Assembly (NCBI GenBank): GCA_963969395.1
Contig: OZ017796.1
Span: 43,700,243-43,764,242, forward strand
From: Pseudoscleropodium purum
Taxonomy: Eukaryota; Streptophyta; Bryopsida; Hypnales; Brachytheciaceae
Direction: 5' to 3'
Length of the DNA: 64,000 nt
The position numbers were made by a program, and so were the translations under genes. How positions within the stretch are numbered: position 1 is the first letter of the stretch; each line of letters opens with the position of its first letter. The notes beneath the pieces are model-generated. The model was given only the letters and a program-made list of their open reading frames with translations. It made no database searches and was not told the origin of the DNA. Positions 1 through 11,477 of the stretch are shown piece by piece.

Positions 1-3000
1 CATATCCAGTCACTTCGGTCATTTCCAGGTCACTTGGTACCGGTTACATCTGGTAACCCCGCCCATTCTTCTCGTCTTGGGACCTGTCCCGAGTTGCGTG
101 CTTGTCTGCAACTGGAATTGGAGAGTAAGCAGCAAGGTAGAGTAAGAGGAGATATTTGAGCGCTTGCAAGACTATTTTTCTAAATTTTTATTTATTGTAG
201 AGACGATTCCAATTCTTACTCTGCGATACTCTTTGTGGATCTCCAGGGCATGGCAGTCTACAAAATCTTTGGAATAGAGAATTCTCATCCTTTTCGGATA
301 AGTTCAGTATGTTATAAAAATTGCAACTACTGAGCTCGTTCACAAAGGACGATGTAGCTGTTGATTTTCATTATGTTTATATCGTGTGGACTGACTCCAA
401 TGTCGCGTTTGGTCTTCCAGTAGCTAGACTCTGGTGGTAAACAAGGTGGAGTCAGCAACAAGCAATCCTTCAGTACTATATTACTGTACTTTAGTTCTTA
501 TGAAGTTCACTCAAGTTGTTGCGTACTTGCAGTAATTTAATTTCTGGAAGGATTTCAATGATATTCGTTGTTTGTTGAGTAGAGAAAAACATACATTATC
601 GATTTTTTTCTGAAGCAATGCGCACTGAATGTTGTTTCCTTTCCGTTTTTTTGTGTTTACAATGGGAGAATTGTATGAATTCAAGAAAGTTCGTTGTGTA
701 TCAAGAAAATTTGTGTCAGTGAGATGCATTGTGAGCTTCCATGCGTGAGGGTCGTATCTTCATACTTGAAGACTTGTTCAATTAGGAGAATCTTTATTGC
801 ATGCAGATACCTCTCGCGGAAGCATCCTACCGATGCGAGGATTGATGTGAATCTTTTGTAGCGTACCGGCCAGTAATTGTTGATCGGTTGTAGGAAATTT
901 GAAATTCGGTTTACTTCATTACGTTACTCTGATAATTGCTTACAGACACGTCAGAGGCGTAGTGCGCATAAAGGGCCATCCTGTCTGAAAACACTAACTT
1001 AATACCATGCTTGCATCCACTCTCACTCAAGTGCTAATGGCCTCTTCGGAATTTCTCTGTCGTTCTTCTCATCAGCAGAGTGCGTGCCAGAAGTGATGCT
1101 TTTGTGGCACGAAATTTTAGTCGTCAATTGTGCTGTCAAGGGCTCTACTATTTTGTGTAAGTTAGATATAGTTTGCAGGATGTTGCTACCAATGTGTACT
1201 TGCGAGTGACATTGCGCGTAAAATTAGACCTTCTGGGAGTTTACAGAGTCTCTCCGTGCATGGCTTTCTGTGACTGCGCCGTGACTGCCTCAGCATTCAA
1301 CTTCGAAATTTCCATCCAAATGAAGGTGATGAACTCAGGATGCGTACGGATGAGCGGATGGCGTTGAAGATAGTTGAAAGTCGGTAAGCTTTCTTGCAGA
1401 CGTCGACTAGGTTTTGGCCGACAGTTTTTTCGCAGATCTGGTTGAAATGTATTTCCTACAGTAACAATTTCTCCATGACATCTTGGTTCCCCGTTGCCCC
1501 TGGCCACAGCTGACGACTCGACCTACGACCATGTCGCGACCCGGCGGTCTTTCGCCACAATTTTCAAAGGCTTTTGTGGACTTGCGCTATTTTGCGTTTC
1601 ATTTGTAGCGGGCTTTAAATTTTTCATTTCCTGCCCGATCGTGTCTCTCTATGACTGTACCTCCGTTGAGCACCTCCGATGTTGCCGACGTTGTAGACTA
1701 GCGAGGTTCGGCGGATTCTTGTAGCGGATGTGGCTGACTAGCTCGGTTGCATTTGCGCTGAGGGATTAGACTCACAACGTTTTTGAGATAGTGGAATCCT
1801 CGGATGGTTGACTTTGTCCGTGCTTCTTTATTTAGAGACGCGTTGTGAGATTCATGGAATTGTTGAAGGGTCAATTGCAGTTCACTCATGCCATCGTAGT
1901 GCGTCGTCCGCTCAGAGTCTCCTTTGCGGCGCAGATACCTAACTGCTTCGTTGTAATTGCTTCAAGTTTGCAACTTGAAAGCCTGATTATACGGAACAAC
2001 AAGTGCACGATCGTGTTCTTCAGAGGCGCCGTCTTATCTTCCGAAAATCGTGCCGCGGTAGAGTCGAGGAACGATGCAAGGTACTTTGGGTTCGCCCCTA
2101 GTGCCGACGCAGCGACCAAACGTTTCTTAAGTGTGTTTCTATCTCTCTTACGTGAGCCTAGACTTTGCTTACCCTCCAAATTGTGGTCGAGGGCACCATC
2201 GTTGGCTGTTAGAGGTCAATGAACAGAAAGACCGAGTGGCAGATGTGACAAACTTTCCGGCCGTTTTGCGAGGCATGTTGACCATGGCCTGAGTTCTTGA
2301 GGCGGAGTCGAATGTGCAATTGAAACGTTTTGTGCTTTATTATTCGCTATTCTTTGACTCCTTTAAGCTCTTTTTTTTAGCACAACATGTATAGAGGCTC
2401 AACAAGTGATTCAATGGCCTCTTGTATTTCTTTGCGATCGCGGAAAATCGTAATCATTTGATTCACTTTTCTTATCCTTGAGGCTCACTCGCGAATTATA
2501 CGAGATTATAAATTGCAACTTGCGTTCACCGAATGTCAGTGGGAATCTTCGATGAAGGTATGTGACCTATCATGCTGATTCACACGTACGTGTGGTTTTT
2601 ATTTGCTTCACGACTTGTACCGAACAATTTCCAACTATCCCATACTGGCGGTACCAGTTTCTGTGAACTGATATGACTTCTTGTCGTGCAGCTCAGAATT
2701 CTGACGGTTGAGAAGACCTCACCAACTACAACGGGACACAGCGGCTCACGGCGACTCTGAAACAATATTTTCGGTAAGTATTTAGTGCCTGATGTCTGGT
2801 AAGTGATTACTTGGATCCAAGAGGCAAGGTAATGTTTTCTCCATATACGTCTCTGCTGTTTGCTTATCGGATTACGATACGATTTCATTCGCTTGTTTTT
2901 AGCCGGAAATGGTTTCGTATATCATCGTCCATATCACGTCAGTTGAGCACAGCATGCAGATTATCATAATTCAAATGGTTCCAAATGATTTCTCGTATTC

Positions 3001-3191
3001 GTGTGATGCTTATGTTTTGCTCACATACAAGATTCGCCGCTGTCGCATTTAAACTTCTGTTGGCGTCTGTAGGGCGCTTCAAATTCGCCAAGGACTCAAT
3101 TTGCTGATCGAACATAGCTGTCTAAACAGTGTGGACCTTGCATCAGCTAGAGTCTCCAGAGACTTTCACATATTCGCCCAGTCGGTGAGGG
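1..3191 (+). other. Upstream region of the RDR gene, no convincing CDS
   Basis: This stretch is clearly richer in G and C than the AT-rich intergenic DNA further right, yet no open frame in it looks like a protein family I recognise. The longest frame (1845-2222, +) has no recognisable domain. A consensus-like donor (GGTAAGTA, about 2773-2780) and a possible acceptor near 3073 allow a 5' untranslated intron. Between 3074 and 3191 there is no ATG, so translation from 3192 would be natural on such a spliced leader. I read it as promoter plus 5' untranslated sequence of the RDR gene, possibly with the end of another transcription unit on the far left. This is inference. Confidence 0.4.
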
Positions 3192-6100
3192 ATGGAGAAA
3201 GTGAAGACCTTCGTGAGCAATATACCTTGGCAAGCAAACGCGGGAGAATTGGTCAGATTCTTGGAGGGATATGTCGGCCAAGGTACAATCTTCTCGGCGG
3301 AGATCCAATACCATAAGGGCACGTTCAGATCCATGGGGAAAGCCATAGTCCAATTCGAAGATCAAGAAGCAGCGCACAAAGCCGCAGAATTATCCAATTC
3401 CGGCCTCCTGCAACTTCGTTCTAGGGATCTGAGATTCAAAGTCCACAGCAAGGACATAGTGCACAAGCCTAAGCATAATCTCATCAGCCTCGAGGAAGGC
3501 ACACTGGAGATGGGATGCTTGACTCAGGAGGATACTATGCAAGTCCTATGGTCGTCACAGCCGAAGGTGACAACGGAATTTGACTTTAACACTAGGAGGG
3601 TGAGGCATGCTTTCGTGTTGAGAAGAACAAGCGGGAAATTTGAGTACAAGCTAGAGTTTCATTTCAACGATCTTTCTCGATCCAGGTTGCCAATCTACCG
3701 CGAGATGGATTGGACTCTCCTTTCTTACTTGAGGTACGTTATATTTTGGGAGGGGCCATGTTAGCAGTTTCCACAGGAAAGAAACAAAATTTGGTAACCG
3801 AGAGGTGCCAAGCTTTGAATTTCCTAATCCCTCCTATTTCTTACGTTTGGCTAACACCCTTCTTGTTGCCATTTTCTCATCAATCTCTCCTTATTTACTT
3901 ATTGCAGCTACGAAATCCTCCACGGGTGTATTTTCGGAAACAAGCAGACTCGTCCAGTTCTAATAGTTTGACTGAGATCTGGGTAGGCCATTGGTCATTT
4001 TACAAAGGAGTAAAGGAGGAGGAGTGGGTTAGAGCCACGGATTTCACCCCAAGTAGCTCTATCGGCCAGTCTTGGGCTTATCTTCTCAGGTGTCCCAATA
4101 GTGTAAGCACGAAGATGAAGAATGAGATTTTATCAAAACTGGCTGGGTTTAGGTTGGCTTCACATCCAAATCCGCCCCGCAGGCTGGTCCTGCAATATAC
4201 GGAAGCAACAAACGTGACCTGCCAAACCCTCGTACCTATCGTTGACTCACCCCCTGGCTACAACGTTGGTTTTGATACTATGTTTCTGTTGAATGTGCTG
4301 GTTCAGTTGGGATTCCTTATTCCTGCCAAGCTTACAGGTGCATTTTATTCTTTATTGCACGTAACACCAGTCGAGTATGTAAAACTGGCCCTTCGTGACA
4401 TTTGGAGCTCCGATAGTGTATGTTACGACCCAGCAGATTGGATCAAGAGAGTTGTACGGAAGCACCGTGATCGGAGAACACAGATTCCCAATGACGGCGC
4501 TATCAAGCTGGAAGAAGGCTTACTAAATGTGCATCGTCTGTACATTACTCCCACAAAGGCTTACTGCTATGGTCCAGAGATAGACATGTCAAACCGTGTG
4601 ACCCGACAACATGTTGACAAGATAGACAACTTTCTCCGCGTCTCATTTGTTGATGAGGACTGGGATAGCATGTCGGCTGGTGCTCTATCTTCAGGAGTTG
4701 GCAAGGAACGATCCCCTGTGTATGACAGAATATTATCGGTCATGCGAGGAGTAGAATTAGCAGGGAAGAAATACGAGTTTCTGGCATTCTCATCAAGCCA
4801 GTTGCGAGAGCAGTCTTTTTGGATGTTCGCTTCAAATGAAGGCATCACGCCACAAGCTATCAGGGCTTGGATGGGCGATTTCCTGAACATCCGGAACGTA
4901 GCGTTGTGTGCAGCTCGCATGGGCCAGTGCTTCTCAACGTCTACTCCCACACTTGAAGTTCCCCAAGACGAGGTAGAATTGATCGCTGACGTGGAGAGGG
5001 TGGATCCGGCATCCGGCATCAAGTACAACTTCTCCGATGGCATTGGGAAGATTTCACAGACGCTCGCGGAGAAAGTGGCCCGGAAATGCGGTTTCAAAAG
5101 AATGGGCGTGGGGATTATCCCTTCTGCGTTCCAGATACGTTATGGAGGTTTCAAAGGTGTTGTTGCTGTTGATCCCCATTCGCACGAAAAACTGTCCCTG
5201 CGACCTAGCATGAACAAATTTTCATCAACACACATAGGCCTTGAAATCCTTAACTGGAGCAAATTCTTGCCCTGTTATTTGAACCGGCAAGTGATTACAC
5301 TTTTATCCACCCTTGGCGTTCCAGACTTGGTGTTTGAACGAATGCAAGCATCCGTCCTCATGCAATTGGATGCCATGCTAGATGACCCTGTCGCGGCACT
5401 TGAGATCTTGCAGGTATGGCAAACTTCCACTCGAATTACATAGGGCGGTCTAAGTAGAAGCTTATCTATTTGGTCTAACAAAGTAGTGCTTGTAAAATTA
5501 CAACAAGTCACAGAATCTTGATTGCGTCTTTCGTGCTCAGTATTCACTATCTTTCTAGTTTTCATTAATCATTTTGGAAGTATGAATGGTAACCCCTGCC
5601 AATGGCACTGCTCAACTTGACTTTTGTGAGTCATTATGAACTTCTTCACAATCTACGATGACATGTAGAATATTTCAGTTGTGTCCAGCAAGCTATTGAC
5701 TTGGAGTGGTATGTAATCGCGTGTTGAGTCCCCTGATAATACATTTTTCAGCATTATTTTTTAGTCTCCTCTGCTTAGCAATTCTAGCTAGGTGAATTTA
5801 TCGTAGTTGTTGCCTTGGATCATATCTCTCTACAAGCCACACTTGATGATATTCAACCTGCGTATGATCACTGGTAGATCAAGAGTGTTACAGGTCTTCT
5901 CTTTTGCTAATACAAAACATGCTTACTGAGGGTGGTCAATCTACTGCAGGCGACGTTCTCCGGAGAAACACACAAAGTGGTGACCCAGATGTTGGAGGCT
6001 GGCTATCTCCCAAACAAGGAGCCATACTTGAAGAGTATCCTGGAAGCCTTTCGGGCGTTTCAGCTACTCAACCTGCGGACACGTTCGAGGATCTTTGTTC

Positions 6101-7879
6101 CCAAGGGTGCATGCCTAATGGGTTGCCTCGATGAGAATGCATACCTCAACTACGGGGAGGTGTTTCTGCAACTCACACCTGCACCAGGGAATCGGCGCCA
6201 TTTCAATGACGGGCTACATAGTTTCCAAAGACATTACCATGGAACGCACAAAAATATGGTGGCCAGAGTTGTCACGGGACCAGTGGTGGTCGCAAAGAAT
6301 CCTTGTGTCCATCCTGGTGACGTTCGTGTTCTGCAAGCAGTTGACATCCCAAGCTTGCGCCATATGGTCAACTGTCTTGTGTTTCCTCAGGAAGGTCACA
6401 GGTGTGTGAATCTTCACCTTCTTGAAAATATTTACTGATGCACATTATTTTTGGTAGCTGTTGTTGAATGCACGATTATTAGCTAACTTTGAAATGGTGG
6501 AAGCGCAGACCACATCCCAATGAATGTTCGGGAAGTGATTTGGATGGAGATCTCTATTTCGTGTCTTGGGATGAATCACTCATTCCTACCACCACAGAGG
6601 AGCCTATGGATTACACTCCTGCCCCAAAAGTGCAACTCGATCATCCGGTGTCTGTGGAAGTAAGTTCAATATTGTCCCCTTTCTCAGAGCACAGCCCGTT
6701 TTTCTGTCAATATTCATATTTTTTACTCTATTTGGAGGTTATAGCCTGAACAGTATTTAGAAATGCTGTGATCTGATCATGTCTAGATGTCTTGGAAATC
6801 TTTCTTGCTCTGATTGAAACATTCTGAATTGGTGTTTGTTCATTTCTTTCTGACTCGACCAACTTTGCGTCATCGACTTGTTACTGTTGTCACTTTCTCT
6901 GAAGACGCTTGCAATTGCCTTTTGTATAGGAATTACAAGAATTTTTTGTGAACTACATAGTGAACGACAACTTGGGCCAGATATCAAATGCTCATGTTGT
7001 GTTTGCCGACATCGAGCCACTCAAAGCAAAGAGCTCCAAATGCATTGAACTTGCAAATCTTTTTTCTGTGGCGGTGGATTTTCCAAAGACGGGTGTACCA
7101 GCGATTATTCCCTCTCACCTTCGGCCTAAAGATTACCCAGACTTTATGGAGAAGGAGGATAAAAATACCTACATCTCTGAGTGTGTAATAGGAACGTTGT
7201 TCAGATCTGTGAAAGAAGCTGCCAAAGAGCAGTTCTATAGCTTGACGTTAACCAAAGAGATTATGCTGCAGAATTATGATCGCCAATTACTGGTAATATA
7301 TCTTCGGCCAAATCGATCGTTGGCTTTTCAATCATTGAGAAAAATTCCTCCGGCATTGAGAAAAATTCCTTCAGCATTGAGAAAATTGATTGGAAGGAAT
7401 TTTGTTGCATTGCGCAGGTGTCAGGCTACGAAGATTTTTTGATGGATGCTGACTACTATAGGCATGCTTATGACACGAAGCTGATGGGCCTAATGAACCA
7501 GTATGGCATAGAGACCGAGGCTGAAGTGATGAGCGGTAACATCTTGCGACTCTCAAGACATTACCGGAAGCATGCGGGGGAAGCTAGGCAAAGAATTCGT
7601 CTAGCAGTGAAGGCTTTGATACGCGAAGCTCGAGAGTGTTTTTTTAAGGATAATTACAGTGACTATAGCGATGAAGAGGAGGATTTCTGGAAAGACGATC
7701 AGTTCGCTAAAGCCTCTTCTTGGTATCATGTGACGTACCACCCTGATTACCTTCATCAAGACGACCAATTTTCTGCTGTGAGCAAGAATCATGTCCACCT
7801 CCTCAGTTTTCCTTGGGCTGTATCTGACGTCCTCTTTCGTATAAAGAGGTCTTCATCCACAGGGCGGCGCTTATTCTGA
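3192..7879 (+). CDS. RDR2: RNA-dependent RNA polymerase, RDR2-like, six exons
   Basis: This is a plant RNA-dependent RNA polymerase, which copies single-stranded transcripts into double-stranded RNA for Dicer. The RDR2 clade works with RNA polymerase IV in the nucleus to make 24-nt siRNA precursors. Proposed exons: 3192-3737 (or 3733), 3908-5413, 5950-6401, 6509-6659, 6930-7292 and 7418-7879. Together they encode about 1,159 residues, close to the usual 1,100-1,150. Visible in order: an RRM-like N-terminus (residues 1-90, starting MEKVKTFVSNIPW), SFVDEDW and the FLAFSSSQLR block, DGIGKIS (about 559), RIFVPKG, NPCVHPGDVRVL, and the catalytic DLDGD (about 845-849) inside HPNECSGSDLDGD. The C-terminus has SWYHVTYHP and LLSFPW, closer to RDR2 than RDR1. 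Introns 2-5 have GT-AG borders in matching phase. Intron 1 does not: the consensus donor GTACGT at 3734 shifts frame, while GTTATA at 3738 keeps it. The RDR family is certain; RDR2 rather than RDR1 is likely. The gene looks intact. Confidence 0.92.
7333..7393 (+). repeat. 21-bp tandem repeat inside RDR intron 5
   Basis: The unit CATTGAGAAAAATTCCTCCGG starts at 7333, recurs at 7354 with three changes, and a third partial copy starts at 7375. The array fills about half of the 125-bp intron between exons 5 and 6. The intron length is not a multiple of three, so the array is not in the mature reading frame. Confidence 0.85.
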
Positions 7880-8585
7880 CTTTCATTCTCTTCAATATCA
7901 TCTTTCCGGTAACCCTATGCCTAATGCAGCATCAACGATTACGATCATTCTAAGTTGCTTTTATGCTCAAGGGCTGCAAATTGTGACCTGTTGTGTGTTC
8001 AGGATGCTGTTGTCTCGCAGACGTGGTCGCTTCAAATCTAGATGCCCTTTTCCAAGTTTTCAAACTGGTACATGTGAGGTACCAATTTTTCCAAATCTCA
8101 CAAAGCAATTGCCATGGCTTGATCGAGAATTTTCAGATGGAGCAGTTGTCAGTGTAGAATTTTGTTTATTTTGTATATATTCGGCAAAATAGCTACGGTA
8201 TTTGACGAGGTTGCAGAACCATCTGTACAGTGGGCTTCAACGCTAATATTTATATTGTAGTCTTGTGTGTTCTGAGAATTTCATTGGTCAGTGGAAATGA
8301 TCATGAAGATGTTGATGATCTGATGTTCTAAGTTACAACATCCATTGAACACGGCTTGCCTGTCTGTCTACAACCTTTGAGTGCGAATGTAGCTTGCATT
8401 GGTTTTACAACAGCTCCGGGTAGGCTGTTGTGATGATGACATCCACATTGCTTTTTTATGTTGATTTGAAATTTTTAAATCCCTCCACAAGCTGACACCG
8501 GAAAATTATTTTCAACCGCATTATAGTTTGTATTGAGAATGGTATTAATGAGTGCAACAATCCACCAACACGTGATGCAGGGTCT
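7880..8585 (+). other. 3' flank of the RDR gene
   Basis: The first few hundred bases keep gene-like composition and are probably 3' untranslated sequence. A 91-codon open frame (7917-8192) resembles no family and looks like chance. I see no clear polyadenylation cluster. The nearest AATAAA (about 8679) already lies inside the following mobile element. Confidence 0.4.
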
Positions 8586-8589
8586 TTAA

Positions 8590-9448
8590 CCCTTAGACTG
8601 CCCAAGAGGACAAAAAGTGTCCTCACATTGAAAGTCCAATTGAAAGTGCTGTAACTTTTGCATCTAATGTCCTAATTCAATAAAAACTTGTTGGGAAAGT
8701 TGTGCTCTGTCTTCTAGTTTGTGTGGTAAAATTTTCAGATCAATCCAAGATGATTCAAGTTTCTGGAAGCCAATCGAAGTTCACAAGTTCAATTTGAGTT
8801 CACCAAATTGCATTTGACAGCTGCAACTTTGGGGGCTTGTATCTACTTTGTCAAATGTTTGTTTTCAATAAAATTTGTTGAATTATGTTTCCCTTTTAGT
8901 CTAGTTATTGTGACAAAATTCGAAGTTTAAAATTCAAACATTTTTGGATCACAGTAAACTTCAGCGGCTTGTTTCTTCTCCATACAACATCCATTTCCAA
9001 TAAAAAAAATTTGAAAATGACTGAGAAGCATTTTAGTAGGAGTTTTAACTTCATATGTGTTTTGGGTAACTTTCTTGCTATTTTTTGACATTTCAAACAC
9101 ATTTTGCAATCACATTGAGTCAATTGAATGATATTTTTTTTCACCAATGTGTTTGTGTGTTGGTTTTGAATCACTTCATAGTTTCAAATTTTTTCATTTG
9201 AGTAGGTTTAGAAATCAAATTTCACCTCCAAATGTGTTGCTAAGAAAATTTCAGCATCTTTTTTCAACATTAAAACATTATAATCTTGCAATTCATGCGG
9301 TCAAATGACTCCAAATTTGACTTATGTTATCTAGAACATGTTCATTACAATATTGTACAGTTGAGATTTCTATAACTTAGTGACATTTAGATTTATAGCA
9401 CAGTAACAATGTTTATGAACCCAAAAAACGACCTTGGGCCTTCTAGGG
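8590..9448 (+). mobile_element. TTAA-flanked inverted-repeat element (copy P1, 859 bp)
   Basis: TTAA at 8586-8589 is followed by CCCTTAGACTGCCCAAG. The other end, read inwards, is CCCTAGAAGGCCCAAGG, followed by TTAA at 9449-9452. The ends are thus imperfect inverted repeats starting CCCT next to a TTAA duplication, as in piggyBac-type transposons. The inside is AT-rich with no frame longer than 89 codons, so it is non-autonomous. A short internal stretch (TGTGGTAAAATTTTCAG, near 8723) resembles one in the copies at 13387 and 40035, suggesting one superfamily. Orientation rests on that weak similarity. Confidence 0.75.
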
Positions 9449-9737
9449 TTAACGTTGGGTCCAGTAATCCCAACACTAGTTTATGAAATTTAGTGCAATA
9501 TGCTACCTTCAAGACAAACAAGCATCAATTTTGGCTACCTTGAGAGTGAGTGGTATCAAAAAATAATAGGAAAGAAATGATTTTGCAGGTTGTAAAGGAT
9601 TATTGAGAGCACTATGACATAAAACTAACTAAATAGATTTTAATTCAAATGTGGAGGAAGTTGCAAATTGGCTACCAAATTCTATTATTTGTTGCAGTTT
9701 TGGCTAAAATGTCTCCTTTTTTACAATGTACTAGTAG

Positions 9738-10169
9738 TGTAGGGGTTTTTTGGTAGAAACTTAGCTAATTTTAGCCAATTTAGGGATCTCAAAGGTATAT
9801 TTTGCTTTCATCAACAATGTACAAATAGTGTATATTTCAAGAAGTAGATGCTATAAGGTACATTTTGCTTTCACTGACAATATACAAATAGTGTATATTT
9901 CAAGAAGTAGATGCTATAAGGTACATTTTGCTTTCACTGACAATATACAAATAGTGTATATTTCAAAAAGCAGATGCTATAAGTGGCCACTACGTTTCAA
10001 ATTCGAAAATTCATAACTAATTCTACTAAGCTTCAAAAAATATGAAACTACTTGAATAGATGTCAATTCCATTTGTCTTTTAAAGAAAATTTACTCAAAA
10101 ATAATTCAAGAAGTCTAACCTTCCTAAATTAATTTTCAACTCTTAAATGGGTGCTTTATGGACCTCCAA
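9738..10169 (-). mobile_element. MITE family M1, expanded copy
   Basis: The right part (AACTCTTAAATGG ... TATGGACCTCC) matches the reverse complement of the left end of the copy at 27546. The centre carries the family's GTACAAATAGTGTATATTT motif. This copy is longer than the 300-326 bp of others because that motif segment is amplified (9794-9982). The left border is approximate. Confidence 0.7.
9794..9982 (+). repeat. 63-bp tandem repeat, three units
   Basis: Three consecutive 63-bp units start at 9794, 9857 and 9920. Each contains CATTTTGCTTTCA (TATTTTGCTTTCA in the first) and AAATAGTGTATATTTCAA. Units 2 and 3 are almost identical, and unit 1 differs by a few bases. As 63 is divisible by three, the array gives a spurious repetitive open frame. 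Confidence 0.95.
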
Positions 10170-11477
10170 CATTAACCCTTACAGTTTCCAAGGGGCATTT
10201 TGAAAGTCAAACCTCAATTTTTACAAAGTTCTTGATTTTAAATGTTTCTAAATTTAACTAAGAAAATATAGCTCCAATAATCTATTCTTTTTCTTTTCTT
10301 TTTTAATTGTTAAAATTATAATTTTATAACACTTTGAATGTCTTATCTTCAAAGCATAAAATGTACCACTTTGAGGATTTTCAATCAAATCATTCTTAGT
10401 GTGAGTTCAAAGATTACACCAATTACACCTCAATGTTTATCACTATTATCTTCAATTCTCTTTAAAAATTTATACTATCTTAAGCTATAGTATAATTATT
10501 CTGAATTTTATTAAAAAAAACTTTTTAGAACTTTATATAAAATTCATTTTAATGTTTTCAATTATAAAATTTTGAAAATAAGTTTTTGTCATATAGGAGA
10601 ACATGAGAAAAATATCAGATTTTTGAAATGTGTATTTTAGAGTTTTTTTAAATTAAAGAAGATTGACCAAGCAAGAAGTTGATAAGTCCTTTAAAGGTAT
10701 GGTAGGAAGTCAATTGTGGACCATTTGGTCATTACAAACAATTATAATTATTGAATTCCTCAAAAAAATTAGCCAAATAGCAAAAAAATCATAGAATATT
10801 TCATGAGAATTTGGTTAAATTATTTTGGAAAAAAAAGACATTGTAGACTTTCAAAGAAAAAGCACTTTCCATTTTGGGTTTGTTTATCTTACCTATAATC
10901 GACATTGTCCCAAATGTGACATTTGCTTTTGGACCAAAAAGCATCACTTTTTCTTAAATATTGACCACATTAGATGCATTTAATCAAAACATGTGAAAGT
11001 TTATGAGAGTTTAGTATTGGTTTTAAGTGCACTTAAAGACTTTACTTTAAAAATTCATAATTTAATCATACAATGTTCAAATAATGCATGCTAAAAAGTG
11101 TGTATGAATCCCCTATCAATTGCCAATAAGATTTAATAAAAATAATGCTTTATATATGCTTAATAATGATAGCTATACTCATTTGTACTTGGTGATGATT
11201 ATACATGTACATTTAACTTATTATTATGAAAAATTTCCCAAAAATTCATGTTTTTATCAGTGAAATTTGAATTTTGACTCTAAAAAAATGCACCTATAAT
11301 CAAGTTGTAAAACTTCAGTAATCTTCAATTTTTAAGTCCCATTTCAAAGTTTGGCTAGTATTATTTCAATGTTGGAATGGATTTAGAAATTGAACTCGTA
11401 GAAGTGCAATTAGACCATAATGGTTGGATTTATTACATTAACTTTCAATTGTATGTACTTATAGGAGGTCACATGTT
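10170..11477. other. AT-rich intergenic DNA with a lone TTAA-type terminus
   Basis: No gene is visible. TTAA at 10172-10175 followed by CCCTTACAGTTTCC looks like one end of another TTAA-flanked element, but I found no matching partner. The remainder is AT-rich sequence without recognisable structure. Confidence 0.4.

Noticed and set aside
1845..2222. 125-codon open frame upstream of RDR
   Set aside because: It has no recognisable domain, and a nearly co-extensive frame exists on the other strand; more likely leader or promoter DNA.
3908..3958. Alternative RDR exon 2 acceptor at 3957
   Set aside because: It would match the phase of the GTACGT donor but deletes the RNPPRVYFRK segment that resembles RDR homologues.
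4567..5097. 176-codon minus-strand frame
   Set aside because: It lies entirely antisense to RDR exon 2 and has no domain of its own.
9794..9982. CRISPR-like direct repeats
   Set aside because: The units are contiguous with no unique spacers, and the DNA is from a plant nucleus.
9828..10016. 62-codon repetitive open frame
   Set aside because: It arises because the tandem repeat unit is 63 bp, a multiple of three; there is no other sign of coding.
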